DNA of 64,000 nucleotides from Inquilinus limosus DSM 16000 (GTDB taxonomy: Bacteria > Pseudomonadota > Alphaproteobacteria > DSM-16000 > Inquilinaceae): NCBI RefSeq assembly GCF_000423185.1, contig NZ_KE383988.1, forward strand, positions 68,817 to 132,816, in the 5' to 3' direction. Position numbers and translations under genes: made by a program. The notes beneath the pieces are model-generated. The model did no database searches and was not told the origin of the DNA. It worked only from the letters and a program-made list of their open reading frames with translations. Shown in pieces: positions 7,993 to 15,993 of the stretch; positions within the stretch are counted from its first letter, which is position 1, and every line of letters starts with the position of its first letter.

Positions 7993-9300
7993 TCAGAAGA
8001 ACGTCCGGATCGCGCCAGAGACGCGGTAGTCGTCCTCCACCACCATCATCACCTGCCATTTGTCGAAGGTGGTGCAGGGGTGGGAGATGCCGCAGCAGAC
8101 CAGGTCGCCGACCTGCGGATCGAAGCCCTCGGGCAGCTTCAGATAGGCGTGCTGGTCGTTCATCGCGGTCAGCGCGGCGCCGGCCGGCACCGGCTGCGAG
8201 GCCGCGGCGCCGGCGGGGCGCCACAGGGTCGGGATCGGCAGCTCGATGTCGTAGGAGACGTCGCGCTTGCCCATGGTCAGCAGCGCCAGCCTAGGCTCCG
8301 GCCGCGACTGCACCATCGACCAGACCTCCAGCGCGGGCTCCAGGGCGCCATGCCGGCGCCAGTCGGCCGGGATGCGGCGGAGGATGTGCTCGAAGATCCG
8401 GGTGTACTCGCCGGAATCATGGGTCAGATAGCAGCCGCTGCGCACCACCACCTGGGTCGGGCGGGAGAGGCGCACCGCCGAGAGCTTCCGGGCGACGATG
8501 TCGTAATAGGCCGAGCCGCCGGCGCTCAGCAGGACAGGCCCGTCCGCGAACAGGCCGGCGCGGTCGATCTCGGCCGCCAGCGCCGCCAGCCGGTCGAGGA
8601 AGCCGGCGACGGCGATCTCGTCCGCCGCCGCGTCCTTGGTGACGACCAGCCCCTCATAGCCCTCGACGCCGCGCAGGGCGAGGCCAGGGACGTCCGCCGC
8701 GGCCCGGGCCACCGCCAGAGCCTCCTCGGCCGTGCGGCAGCCGGTGCGGCGGCCGACCATGCCGAGCTCGACCAACAGGCCCAGCGGGCGCTGCGGTGGC
8801 GTCGTCCGGGCGGCCTCGGCCAGCCGGCGCACCCCGGCGACGGAATCGACGAGGCAGAAGGCCTCCAGATCCGGGTCGGCGGCGAGGGCCGAGAGGACAG
8901 AGCGCATCGCCGCGGCGTCGACCAGCTGGTTGGCGACCAGGATCCGCTTCACCCCGAAGCGGCGGCACACCTCGAACTGCTGGGCGGTGGCGACGGTGAT
9001 GCCCCAGGAGCCGTTGGCGAGCTGCAGGTCGAACAGCTGCGGGCTCATCGTCGTCTTGCCGTGCGGCGCCAGGGCGACGCCGGTCTCGGCCAGGATGTCG
9101 CGCATCCAGCGGGCGTTGCGCTCCAGCACCGAGCGCTTCAGCAGCGCCTGCGGGAAGGGCAGGTCGCCGGACAGCGCGTTCCAGCCCTGGTCGCCGATGG
9201 CGCGGAAGGGGATCGGCTTCAGGTCGGGCGGCAGCCCCTTGCTGGCGCCGTCGATCGGGGCGTCGAGGATCGGGTCGAGGGCGAGGACGGACGCCTGCAT
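7993..9300 (-). CDS. D-threonine aldolase/D-serine dehydratase-like PLP enzyme (amino acid deaminase)
   Basis: 435 residues. The fold is that of the alanine-racemase-like fold III D-TA/DSD family: an N-terminal PLP barrel with the Schiff-base lysine K82 in the APHGKTT motif and a C-terminal beta domain with the zinc/metal pair H407 and C409 (ISHPC). Such enzymes deaminate or cleave D-beta-hydroxy amino acids, for example D-serine or D-threonine. The ABC ATPase gene ends 13 bases upstream, and SDR, ATPase and this gene read as one operon. Together with D-aminoacylase and RidA it suggests D-amino acid catabolism. The exact substrate and the choice between aldolase and dehydratase are open. Confidence 0.85.
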   Translation of the reverse strand: MQASVLALDPILDAPIDGASKGLPPDLKPIPFRAIGDQGWNALSGDLPFPQALLKRSVLERNARWMRDILAETGVALAPHGKTTMSPQLFDLQLANGSWGITVATAQQFEVCRRFGVKRILVANQLVDAAAMRSVLSALAADPDLEAFCLVDSVAGVRRLAEAARTTPPQRPLGLLVELGMVGRRTGCRTAEEALAVARAAADVPGLALRGVEGYEGLVVTKDAAADEIAVAGFLDRLAALAAEIDRAGLFADGPVLLSAGGSAYYDIVARKLSAVRLSRPTQVVVRSGCYLTHDSGEYTRIFEHILRRIPADWRRHGALEPALEVWSMVQSRPEPRLALLTMGKRDVSYDIELPIPTLWRPAGAAASQPVPAGAALTAMNDQHAYLKLPEGFDPQVGDLVCCGISHPCTTFDKWQVMMVVEDDYRVSGAIRTFF

Positions 9301-9313
9301 GGCGGGCCTTCTT

Positions 9314-10381
9314 TCAGATGCGGCGGCCGGAGGCCGCGTCGAACAAGTGGGCGTGGGCGGCGAGGGGGAGGAGCGGCACCACGTCGCCCGGCGCCACCGG
9401 GCGGCGGCCGTGCATCACCGCGGCGATGCGGATGCCGGCCAGGGTGCCGTAGAGATGGGTCTCGGCGCCGGTCGGCTCCACGAGATCGATGGTCACCGGC
9501 ACGCCGCCGACGCCTTCGGCCACAGTGAAATGCTCCGGCCGGACGCCCAGCAGCACCGGCTGGTCGTCCTCGGCGGCGCGGTCGGGGGCGGGCAGGCGGG
9601 TGCCGTCCTCGGCCTCCACCACCGGCCCTTCGGCGCCGCGGCGGTAGCGGCCGGGCAGGAAGCTCATGGCCGGGGAGCCGAGGAAGCCGGCGACGAAGGT
9701 GTTGGCCGGCAGGTCGTAGAGGTCCAGCGGCACGCCCTGCTGCTCGATCCGGCCGCCATTCATCACCACGATCCGGTCGGCCAGCGTCATCGCCTCGATC
9801 TGGTCGTGGGTGACGTAGACGATGGTGGTGCCGAGGCGCCGGTGCAGCGCCTTGATCTCGGTGCGCATCTGCACCCTGAGCTTGGCGTCGAGGTTCGACA
9901 GCGGCTCGTCGAACAGGAACACGGCCGGGTCGCGCACGATCGCCCGTCCCATGGCGACGCGCTGGCGCTGGCCGCCGGACAGCTGCCGCGGCAGCCGCTC
10001 GAGATAGTCGAACAGGTTGAGGATCCCTGCGGCCTTGCCGACCTTGGCCTCGATCTCCGGCTTCGCCTCGCCGCGCAGCCTGGGGCCGTAGGCGATGTTC
10101 TGCCGGGCGGTCATATGCGGGTAGAGCGCGTAGGACTGGAACACCATGGCGATGTTCCGCTTCTGCGGCGGGACCTCGTTGGCGCGCGTGCCGCCGATCC
10201 GCAGCTCGCCGCCCGAGATCGTCTCCAGACCCGCGATCATGCGCAGCAGGGTGGACTTGCCGCAGCCGGACGGCCCGACCAGGACGACGAACTCGCCGTC
10301 GGCGATGTCCAGGTCGATCGCATGGATCACCTGCGCGTCGCCGTAGCGCTTCACCACCCCGTCCAGCCGCACCGTCGCCAT
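9314..10381 (-). CDS. CUT1-type ABC transporter ATP-binding protein (UgpC/MalK-like)
   Basis: 355 residues, the normal length of MalK/UgpC ATPases. Walker A GPSGCGKST lies at 36-44, then a QSYALYPHM Q-loop, an LSGGQRQR signature, Walker B with VFLFDEPLSNLD, and a C-terminal TOBE regulatory domain. It energises import by the two permeases encoded at 12943-14683. The ATG at 10381 is chosen because similarity starts at MATVRLDGVVKRYGD; longer in-frame starts would run into the SDR gene. It is 14 bases from the SDR gene and 13 from the PLP enzyme gene, so the ATPase is transcribed apart from its permeases, across the divergent promoter. Confidence 0.95.
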   Translation of the reverse strand: MATVRLDGVVKRYGDAQVIHAIDLDIADGEFVVLVGPSGCGKSTLLRMIAGLETISGGELRIGGTRANEVPPQKRNIAMVFQSYALYPHMTARQNIAYGPRLRGEAKPEIEAKVGKAAGILNLFDYLERLPRQLSGGQRQRVAMGRAIVRDPAVFLFDEPLSNLDAKLRVQMRTEIKALHRRLGTTIVYVTHDQIEAMTLADRIVVMNGGRIEQQGVPLDLYDLPANTFVAGFLGSPAMSFLPGRYRRGAEGPVVEAEDGTRLPAPDRAAEDDQPVLLGVRPEHFTVAEGVGGVPVTIDLVEPTGAETHLYGTLAGIRIAAVMHGRRPVAPGDVVPLLPLAAHAHLFDAASGRRI

Positions 10382-10395
10382 GGGTCGGGCCTCCC

Positions 10396-11190
10396 TCAGA
10401 AGTCTTCCAGCGTCAGCTCGCCCGCCATCACCCGGTTGCCGGCGGTCAGGCCGCCATCGACCGGCAGCACCGCGCCGGTGATGAAGCCGGCCTGCTCGTC
10501 CGAGGCCAGGAAGGCGACCGCTTTGGCGATGTCCATGGGCTCGGCCACCCGCTGCAGCGGGTACCATTTGCGCAGGGACTCGAAGATCTCCGGCTTCTTG
10601 TCCACCCGCGCCTGCCAGATCGGCGTGCGCACCGTGCCGGGGCAGATGACGTTGGCGCGGATGCCGAAGGGCCCGTACTCCACCGCCAGGGCGCGGGTGT
10701 AGCTGATCAGACCGGCCTTGGCGGCGCTGTAGGCCGGGTGACCCAGCGCCTGCAGCGCGTTGACGCTGCTGATGTTGACGATGGCGCCGCGCCGCCGCGC
10801 CTTCATGCCGTCGATCACCGCGGCGGTGACGTGATAGGCGCCGTTCAGGTTCAGCTCGACATCCGCGGCCCAGGTCTCTGCCGTGGTCGTGGCCAGGCTG
10901 CCGCGGTCGCCGCCGCCGGCATTGTTGACGACGATGCCGACCGGGCCGGTGCCGGCGACCGCGGCCTCGATCGCGGCGCGGGTGCCGGCCGGGTCGCGCA
11001 GATCGGCTGCCGCGGCCGCAGCCTTGATGCCGGACGCGGCCAGCTCGGCCACGCGGGCCTCCAGCGCCGCGGCGTCGCGGTCGGACAGGACCAGCGCTGC
11101 CCCGGCCCGGGCGAAATGATCGACGATCGCCCCGCCGATGCCGCCGAGCGCCCCGGTGACGAGAACGGTCTGGTCGGCGAAGCGCGTCAT
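10396..11190 (-). CDS. SDR family oxidoreductase
   Basis: 264 residues, a classical short-chain dehydrogenase: cofactor motif TGALGGIGG about 12-20, NNAG about 89-92, catalytic Ser141, Tyr154 and Lys158 (YSAAK), and PGTVRTP after the active site. Classical SDRs oxidise or reduce hydroxyl/keto groups with NAD(P); the substrate is unknown. First gene of the minus-strand operon SDR-ATPase-PLP enzyme. The start at 11190 is favoured over a start 48 bases upstream because SDR homology begins at TRFADQTVLVTG. Confidence 0.9.
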   Translation of the reverse strand: MTRFADQTVLVTGALGGIGGAIVDHFARAGAALVLSDRDAAALEARVAELAASGIKAAAAAADLRDPAGTRAAIEAAVAGTGPVGIVVNNAGGGDRGSLATTTAETWAADVELNLNGAYHVTAAVIDGMKARRRGAIVNISSVNALQALGHPAYSAAKAGLISYTRALAVEYGPFGIRANVICPGTVRTPIWQARVDKKPEIFESLRKWYPLQRVAEPMDIAKAVAFLASDEQAGFITGAVLPVDGGLTAGNRVMAGELTLEDF

Positions 11191-11238
11191 GGCTGTGGTT
11201 CCGGCAGGAAGACGGGGTGAAGGCCGATGGTAGCTCAA

Positions 11239-11253
11239 TGTTTGAAACTTACA
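11239..11253. promoter_or_regulatory. Possible second RpiR-type operator half of the divergent region
   Basis: TGTTT-N5-TTACA has the same 15-base architecture as the stronger site at 11385, with a degenerate left arm. It lies about 50 bases upstream of the SDR gene. The assignment is by similarity only. Confidence 0.3.
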
Positions 11254-11384
11254 AGGCGGGCGTCGCGCGTGTGCGCTGCAGCATCGGCGTGGCGCCGGGA
11301 ATCGTCAGAAGATTCAGCGTTGCTGCGGAATAGCGGAAGAAAATAGGCCTGCACGCCACTTCCGAATTGCGCCTTCCCGGGGAT

Positions 11385-11399
11385 TGTAAGAGAGTTACA
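11385..11399. promoter_or_regulatory. TGTAA-N5-TTACA palindrome, candidate RpiR operator
   Basis: Perfect 5-base arms separated by 5 bases (TGTAAGAGAGTTACA). This is the architecture of the known HexR (RpiR family) operator TGTAATTAAATTACA. It lies about 100 bases upstream of the binding-protein gene, and an RpiR gene is in the same locus. Binding is inferred, not shown. Confidence 0.5.
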
Positions 11400-11500
11400 T
11401 CCAGGGCGGTTCCGGCGGAAAGCCGGGCGCGGCCGCCCGCCGGTGATCCGGTCCCAATTGCGAACTCGTGCGGCCCTGCCGCCGAAACAGGAGGCCCTCC

Positions 11501-12739
11501 ATGCAGCATGCGTTCCGGTCCGTGCTCCTCGGCGCGGGCGCCTCGATCCTGGCGGCGCTGGCCGCCGCCCCCGCCATCGCCGCCGAGGTGCGGGTGACGG
11601 TGGCCGAATACAGTTCCAAGACCGGGCCCTATTTCGAGGAGGCGGCGAAGGCCTTCGAGGCCGCCAACCCCGGCACCGACATCCAGATCGAGGTGGTGCC
11701 CTGGGACGTGCTGCAGCAGAAGCTGACCACCGACATCTCCGGCAACGCCAATGCCGACCTCGCCATCATCGGCACGCGCTGGCTGGTGGATTTCGTGCAG
11801 CAGGGCGTGGTCGCGCCGCTCGACGGCTACATGAACGACGACTTCAAGGCGCGGTTCATCCCGACCTTCTTCCAGCCGGGCGTGCTGGACGGCAAGACCT
11901 ACGGCCTGCCGATCGCCGCCTCGGCCCGCGCCATGTACTACAACAAGGATCTGTTCGAGAAGGCGGGCATCTCCGCCCCGCCGGCGAGCTGGGACGAGCT
12001 GGTCGAGGACGCGAAGAAGATCAAGGACCTCGGCATCAAGGACACCTACGGCTTCGGCCTGCAGGGCAAGGAGATCGAGACCGACGTCTATTTCTACTAT
12101 GCGATGTGGAGCTTCGGCGGCGACATCGTCGTCGACGGCAAGAGCGGCCTCGACAGCGAGGCCGCGGGCAAGGCCGCGACCCTGTACAAGCAGATGATCG
12201 ACGACGGCCTGACCCAGCCCGGCGTCACCGCCTACAACCGCGAGGACGTGCAGAACTTGTTCAAGCAGGGCCGCATCGGCATGATGTTCACCGCGCCGTT
12301 CCTGGCCAGCCAGATCAAGACGGAGGCGCCGAACCTGAAATACGGCGTGGCCCCGGTGCCGAAGGGCACCACCCAGGCGACCTATGCCGTCACCGACTCG
12401 ATCGTGCTGTTCGAGAACTCGAAGGTGAAGGACGAGGCCTGGAAGTTCCTGGACTTCCTGTTCCAGAACGAGTGGCGCGAGAAATTCACGGTCAATGAGG
12501 GTTTCCTGACCGAGAACCAGGCGGTGGCCAAGCTGCCGCACTTCACCGACGACCCGGACCTCAAGGTCTTCACCGCCATGCTGCCGAACGCCAAGTTCGC
12601 CCCGACCATCGCGGGGTGGGAGGAGATCGCCGACGCCACCGGCCGGGCGCTGCAGAAGATCTATCTCGGCGAGGCCAAGCCGGAGGAGGCGCTGAAGGCG
12701 GCGGCGGAGCAGGCCAACGCCGTGCTGGGGGCGCAGTAG
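11501..12739 (+). CDS. CUT1 ABC transporter extracellular substrate-binding protein
   Basis: 412 residues with a clear signal peptide (hydrophobic about 7-25, cleavage near AIA/AEV at 28), so it is periplasmic. The rest is an SBP_bac_1/MalE-like fold, with typical stretches VRVTVAEYSSKTGPYF at the mature N-terminus, DLAIIGTRWLVDF, LPIAASARAMYYNKDLFEKAGI and a C-terminal segment rich in Ala/Glu. It would hand substrate to the permeases encoded just downstream. ATG 11501 has an AGGAGG site about 6 bases away. The family normally binds sugars or glycosides, but its locus points to a D-amino acid-containing or N-acylated ligand. Confidence 0.92.
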   Translation: MQHAFRSVLLGAGASILAALAAAPAIAAEVRVTVAEYSSKTGPYFEEAAKAFEAANPGTDIQIEVVPWDVLQQKLTTDISGNANADLAIIGTRWLVDFVQQGVVAPLDGYMNDDFKARFIPTFFQPGVLDGKTYGLPIAASARAMYYNKDLFEKAGISAPPASWDELVEDAKKIKDLGIKDTYGFGLQGKEIETDVYFYYAMWSFGGDIVVDGKSGLDSEAAGKAATLYKQMIDDGLTQPGVTAYNREDVQNLFKQGRIGMMFTAPFLASQIKTEAPNLKYGVAPVPKGTTQATYAVTDSIVLFENSKVKDEAWKFLDFLFQNEWREKFTVNEGFLTENQAVAKLPHFTDDPDLKVFTAMLPNAKFAPTIAGWEEIADATGRALQKIYLGEAKPEEALKAAAEQANAVLGAQ

Positions 12740-12765
12740 GTCTCGGTTGGCCGGATGGGCCGGAG

Positions 12766-12900
12766 CCACCCCCTCACCCGAAATCGCTGACGCGATTTTG
12801 ACCTCTCCCCAAGGAGAGGTGAAGAAAGCCGCTCTTCTTCCCCTCTCCTCGGGGAGAGGGAGGGACCCGGCGCCGCAGGCGACGGGAGGGTGAGGGGGCA
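12766..12900. repeat. Palindromic repeat (family D variant)
   Basis: CCACCCCCTCACCCG on the left pairs with the GGGTGAGGGGG on the right, with inner CCTCTCC...GGAGAGG hairpins. It sits between the binding-protein and first permease genes, where a stem could lower downstream expression relative to the binding protein. Confidence 0.75.
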
Positions 12901-12942
12901 GGGCCGTGCCGTCGAGGATCAGGTACTGATCAGGGAAAGACA

Positions 12943-13869
12943 GTGACGTCCGAGACCGAGAGGCAGGCCGTTCCGATGTCGGCGCCCCTGGCCGCGCGGC
13001 TGCCGGGGATGACGCCGGTCCTGCTGATCCTGCCCAGCTTCCTGCTGGCGGCCTTCATCATCGCCTATCCGGTCTGGGACCTGCTGACGGTCGCCTCGCA
13101 CCAGGTCAACCGCTTCGGCCAGCTGCGCGGCTTCACCGGCCTGGCCAATCTCGAGAACGTCCTGGCCGACCCGCTGTTCATCGACAGCCTGTGGCGGACG
13201 CTGGTCTGGACCGCCGGGGTGGTGGCCGGCACGGTCGCGGTCTCGGTGCCCGTCGCGCTGATCCTGAACACGGAGTTCTACGGCCGCGGCGTGGCCCGGG
13301 TGATCGTGATGCTGCCCTGGTCGGTGTCGCTGACCATGATGGCGATCGTCTGGCGCTGGGCGCTGAACGGCGAATCCGGCCTCCTGAACCTGACGCTGCA
13401 GGATCTCGGCCTGATCGACCAGAAGGTGGTCTGGCTGGCCTCGGCCGCCACCGCCTTCCCGGTGCAGATCCTGATCGGGATCCTGGTGTCGATCCCGTTC
13501 ACGGTGACGATCTTCCTCGGCGGGCTGTCGTCGATCCCGAACGACATCTACGAGGCGGCCGCGACCGACGGCGCCTCGCCGTGGCAGCAGTTCCGCACCC
13601 TGACGCTGCCGCTGATGCGGCCCTTCATCAACATGGCGGTGGTGCTGAACATCATCTATGTCTTCAACTCCTTCCCGATCATCTGGGTGCTGACCGAGGG
13701 CGGGCCGTCGGATTCGACGCAGATCCTGGTCACCTACCTGTACAAGCTGGCCTTCAAGCTCGGGAAGATGGGAGAGGCGGCGTCGATCTCGCTGGTGATG
13801 TTCGCGATCCTGCTGGCCTTCACCCTGATCTATCTGCGCATGGCGATGAAGGGCGAGCGGAATGCTTAG
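12943..13869 (+). CDS. CUT1 ABC transporter permease (MalF-like)
   Basis: 308 residues with six hydrophobic helices (first about 23-45). The binding-protein-dependent transport loop [20 protein letters not shown] (about 205-225) contacts the ATPase. GTG 12943 gives the longest product; ATG 12976 preceded by a GAGAGGCAGG stretch is an equally plausible start. The 3' end overlaps the second permease by 8 bases, so the two are coupled. The distance from the binding-protein gene is about 200 bases and is filled by a family D repeat. Confidence 0.92.
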   Translation: MTSETERQAVPMSAPLAARLPGMTPVLLILPSFLLAAFIIAYPVWDLLTVASHQVNRFGQLRGFTGLANLENVLADPLFIDSLWRTLVWTAGVVAGTVAVSVPVALILNTEFYGRGVARVIVMLPWSVSLTMMAIVWRWALNGESGLLNLTLQDLGLIDQKVVWLASAATAFPVQILIGILVSIPFTVTIFLGGLSSIPNDIYEAAATDGASPWQQFRTLTLPLMRPFINMAVVLNIIYVFNSFPIIWVLTEGGPSDSTQILVTYLYKLAFKLGKMGEAASISLVMFAILLAFTLIYLRMAMKGERNA

Positions 13870-14683
13870 GAAGAGCATCCTCTGCTGGCTGGTGCTGTCG
13901 CCGCTGATCCTGGTGGTGCTGTTCCCCTTCGCGGTGATGGTGGCGACGGCGCTGAAGCCGGCGGCGGAGGTGCTGTCCGCCGATCCGTCCTGGCTGCCCA
14001 GCCGCATCGCCTGGGAGAACTTCGCCACCATGTGGCGGGCGACCGATTTCGGCACGGCGCTGCTGAACAGCCTCTATGCGTCCACCCTGGCGACGCTGCT
14101 GGCGCTCGCCGTCAGCATCCCGGCCGCCTATGCCATGTCGCGCTGGCGCTTTCCGGGGCAGGGCCTCTACCGCGACTTCCTGCTGGTCACCCAGATGCTG
14201 TCGCCGATCGTGCTGGTGATCGGGCTGTTCCGGCTGGTGGCCTGGCTCGGCCTCGTCGGGTCGGTCGATTCGCTGGTGCTGGTCTATGCCGGCTTCAACA
14301 TCGCCTTCGCCGTCTGGATGCTGCAGAGCTATTTCGCCACCATCCCGCTGGACCTGGAGGAGGCGGCGTGGCTGGAGGGCGCGTCGCGCCTGCGCACCGT
14401 GATCCGCGTGTTCCTGCCGCTGGCGGCGCCGGCCATGGTGGTGACCGCGATCTTCACCTTCATCAACGCCTGGAACGAGTTCGCGGTGGCGCTGAGCCTC
14501 TTGCGCGCGCCGGAGACGCACACCCTGCCGATCAAGATTTTCTCCCTCGTCGCCGGCCGCTATACGATCGAGTGGCATCACGTCATGGCCGCGACGTTCC
14601 TGGCGACGATCCCCGTCGCCATCGTCTTCGCCTGGCTGCAGCGCTATCTGGTGCGCGGCCTGGCGCTCGGCGCCGTCAAATAG
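13862..14683 (+). CDS. CUT1 ABC transporter permease (MalG-like)
   Basis: 273 residues with six membrane segments. The EAA loop ([21 protein letters not shown], trimmed here) is at about 160-180, and the C-terminus ends with a short tail after the last helix, as in MalG/UgpE. It forms a heterodimer with the permease encoded at 12943 and is driven by the ATPase at 9314. ATG 13862 lies inside the last codons of the upstream gene. RidA follows 8 bases after its stop codon. Confidence 0.93.
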   Translation: MLRKSILCWLVLSPLILVVLFPFAVMVATALKPAAEVLSADPSWLPSRIAWENFATMWRATDFGTALLNSLYASTLATLLALAVSIPAAYAMSRWRFPGQGLYRDFLLVTQMLSPIVLVIGLFRLVAWLGLVGSVDSLVLVYAGFNIAFAVWMLQSYFATIPLDLEEAAWLEGASRLRTVIRVFLPLAAPAMVVTAIFTFINAWNEFAVALSLLRAPETHTLPIKIFSLVAGRYTIEWHHVMAATFLATIPVAIVFAWLQRYLVRGLALGAVK

Positions 14684-14691
14684 AGGATGGA

Positions 14692-15084
14692 ATGAGCAAG
14701 CGCGAACATTTCGGAACCACCGTCACCGGCGCCGGCGGGCAGAAGCTGCCCTTCTCCAAGGCGGTGCGGGCCGGCGACTACGTCTATGTCTCGGGCCAGG
14801 TGCCGTTCGACGAGAACGGCGTGGTCGTGACCGGCGGGATCGAGATCCAGACCCGCCAGACGATGCAGAACGTCCAGGCGGCGCTGGAGCTGGCCGGCTG
14901 CACGCTGGAGGACGTGATCAAGGTCACGGTCTGGCTGGCCGACACCCGCGACTTCGCCGCCTTCAACCGCACCTATGACAGCTATTTCACCGGCGACCGG
15001 CCGGCGCGCTCCTGCGTCCGCGCCGACATGATGGTCGACTGCAAGGTCGAGATAGAAGCGATCGCGTACAAGCCGCTGGGCTAG
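14692..15084 (+). CDS. RidA family (YjgF/YER057c/UK114) protein
   Basis: 130 residues, the standard RidA size. Motifs visible: PFSKAVRAGDYVYVSGQVP, the central QTRQTMQNVQAALELAGC, and a late RSCVRADMMVDCKVEIEAIAY (shortened) with the arginine that binds enamine/imine. RidA hydrolyses the 2-aminoacrylate-type enamines made by PLP deaminases, which fits a D-serine or D-threonine deaminase in the same locus. ATG 14692 has a GAGGA site just upstream. The 3' end overlaps the convergent TauD gene by 4 bases. Confidence 0.92.
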   Translation: MSKREHFGTTVTGAGGQKLPFSKAVRAGDYVYVSGQVPFDENGVVVTGGIEIQTRQTMQNVQAALELAGCTLEDVIKVTVWLADTRDFAAFNRTYDSYFTGDRPARSCVRADMMVDCKVEIEAIAYKPLG

Positions 15085-15947
15085 GCCCGCGGCACCGCCG
15101 GGACCGGCGGCTCGCCCTGCACCATGGTGCGGTACAGCAGCCGGTCCTGGCCGTCATAGTCGTTGACGGCGTAGTGCAAGGTGCGGCGGTTGTCCCAGAT
15201 CGCCAGGTCGCCCGCCTTCCAGCGCAGCCGGCAGGTGAATTCCGGGCGGATCGCATGGGCGTAGAGGAAGTCGAGCAGCGGCTTGCTCTCCTCCACCGTC
15301 ATGCCGGCGAAGCGGATGGTGTAGATCGGGTTGACGAACAGCGCCTTGCGGCCGGTGTCAGGATGGACCCGCACCACGGGATGCGCGACCTCGCGGTCCG
15401 CCTCCGGCCGGTTGCGCTCGATGCCGATCGAGCGTGAGACGGCGATGGTGCCGGGTACGCCGCCGGTGCCGTAGGGCTTGCCGGCATGCATGGCGTCGAG
15501 GCCGTCGAGCAGCCGCTTCATGCCGTCGGACAGCGCCTCATAGGCTTCGACCATGTTCGCGAACAGCGTGTCGCCGCCATGGCTCGGCACCTGGCAGGCA
15601 TAGAGCAGCGACGCCATCGGCGGCTGGTCGAGGAAGCTGAAATCCGAATGCCAGGCGTTGCCGAAGGTGCTGACCTTGCGCTCGTCGGCCGTCTTCTTCA
15701 CCGCGACGACGTCCGGGTGCTCGTCCATGTGCCTGATGTAGGGCGCGCGGCTGACCGGCCCGAAGCGGCGGGTCAGCGCCACCAGCTCCTCCGGCGCCAG
15801 GTCGAGCCCGTGCAGATGGATCACCAGATGATCGTCCAGGGCCTGGCGGATCGCGGCGAAGATCCCATCGTCGACCGGGCCGGCGAGGTCGATGTCGGCG
15901 CCGAGCGACCCGGCCATCGGCCGGATGGTGAGGCGAGGGCTGGTCAT
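15081..15947 (-). CDS. TauD/TfdA family Fe(II)/2-oxoglutarate-dependent dioxygenase
   Basis: 288 residues. The iron facial triad is visible: H100 and D102 in AWHSDFSF, and H258 in WDNRRTLHYA, with 2-oxoglutarate-binding Arg about 273 (LYRTMVQ). This family hydroxylates sulfonates, phenoxyacids, alpha-ketoglutarate-linked amines or similar. The substrate is not determined. It shares 4 bases with the convergent ridA stop. It is preceded on the same strand by the ICL/PEPM-like gene with only 46 bases between, so the two are probably co-transcribed. Confidence 0.9.
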   Translation of the reverse strand: MTSPRLTIRPMAGSLGADIDLAGPVDDGIFAAIRQALDDHLVIHLHGLDLAPEELVALTRRFGPVSRAPYIRHMDEHPDVVAVKKTADERKVSTFGNAWHSDFSFLDQPPMASLLYACQVPSHGGDTLFANMVEAYEALSDGMKRLLDGLDAMHAGKPYGTGGVPGTIAVSRSIGIERNRPEADREVAHPVVRVHPDTGRKALFVNPIYTIRFAGMTVEESKPLLDFLYAHAIRPEFTCRLRWKAGDLAIWDNRRTLHYAVNDYDGQDRLLYRTMVQGEPPVPAVPRA

Positions 15948-15993
15948 GACGGCAGTATAGGCATCCGATCCGGCCGGCTGGAAGGCACGCCCG

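Larger units (their letters stand above)
11191..11500. promoter_or_regulatory. Divergent promoter region of the D-amino-acid/ABC transporter locus
   Basis: 310 bases between the SDR operon (minus) and the binding-protein operon (plus), AT-richer than its surroundings. Two candidate RpiR-type operators lie in it, at 11239-11253 and 11385-11399, each on the side of one operon. A CAGGAGG ribosome site serves the binding protein ATG at 11501. No further ORF is convincing. Confidence 0.55.

Noticed and set aside
11249-12769. Long minus-strand open frame over the binding-protein gene
   Set aside because: It is antisense to a clear ABC binding protein; long shadow frames are expected at 70% GC.
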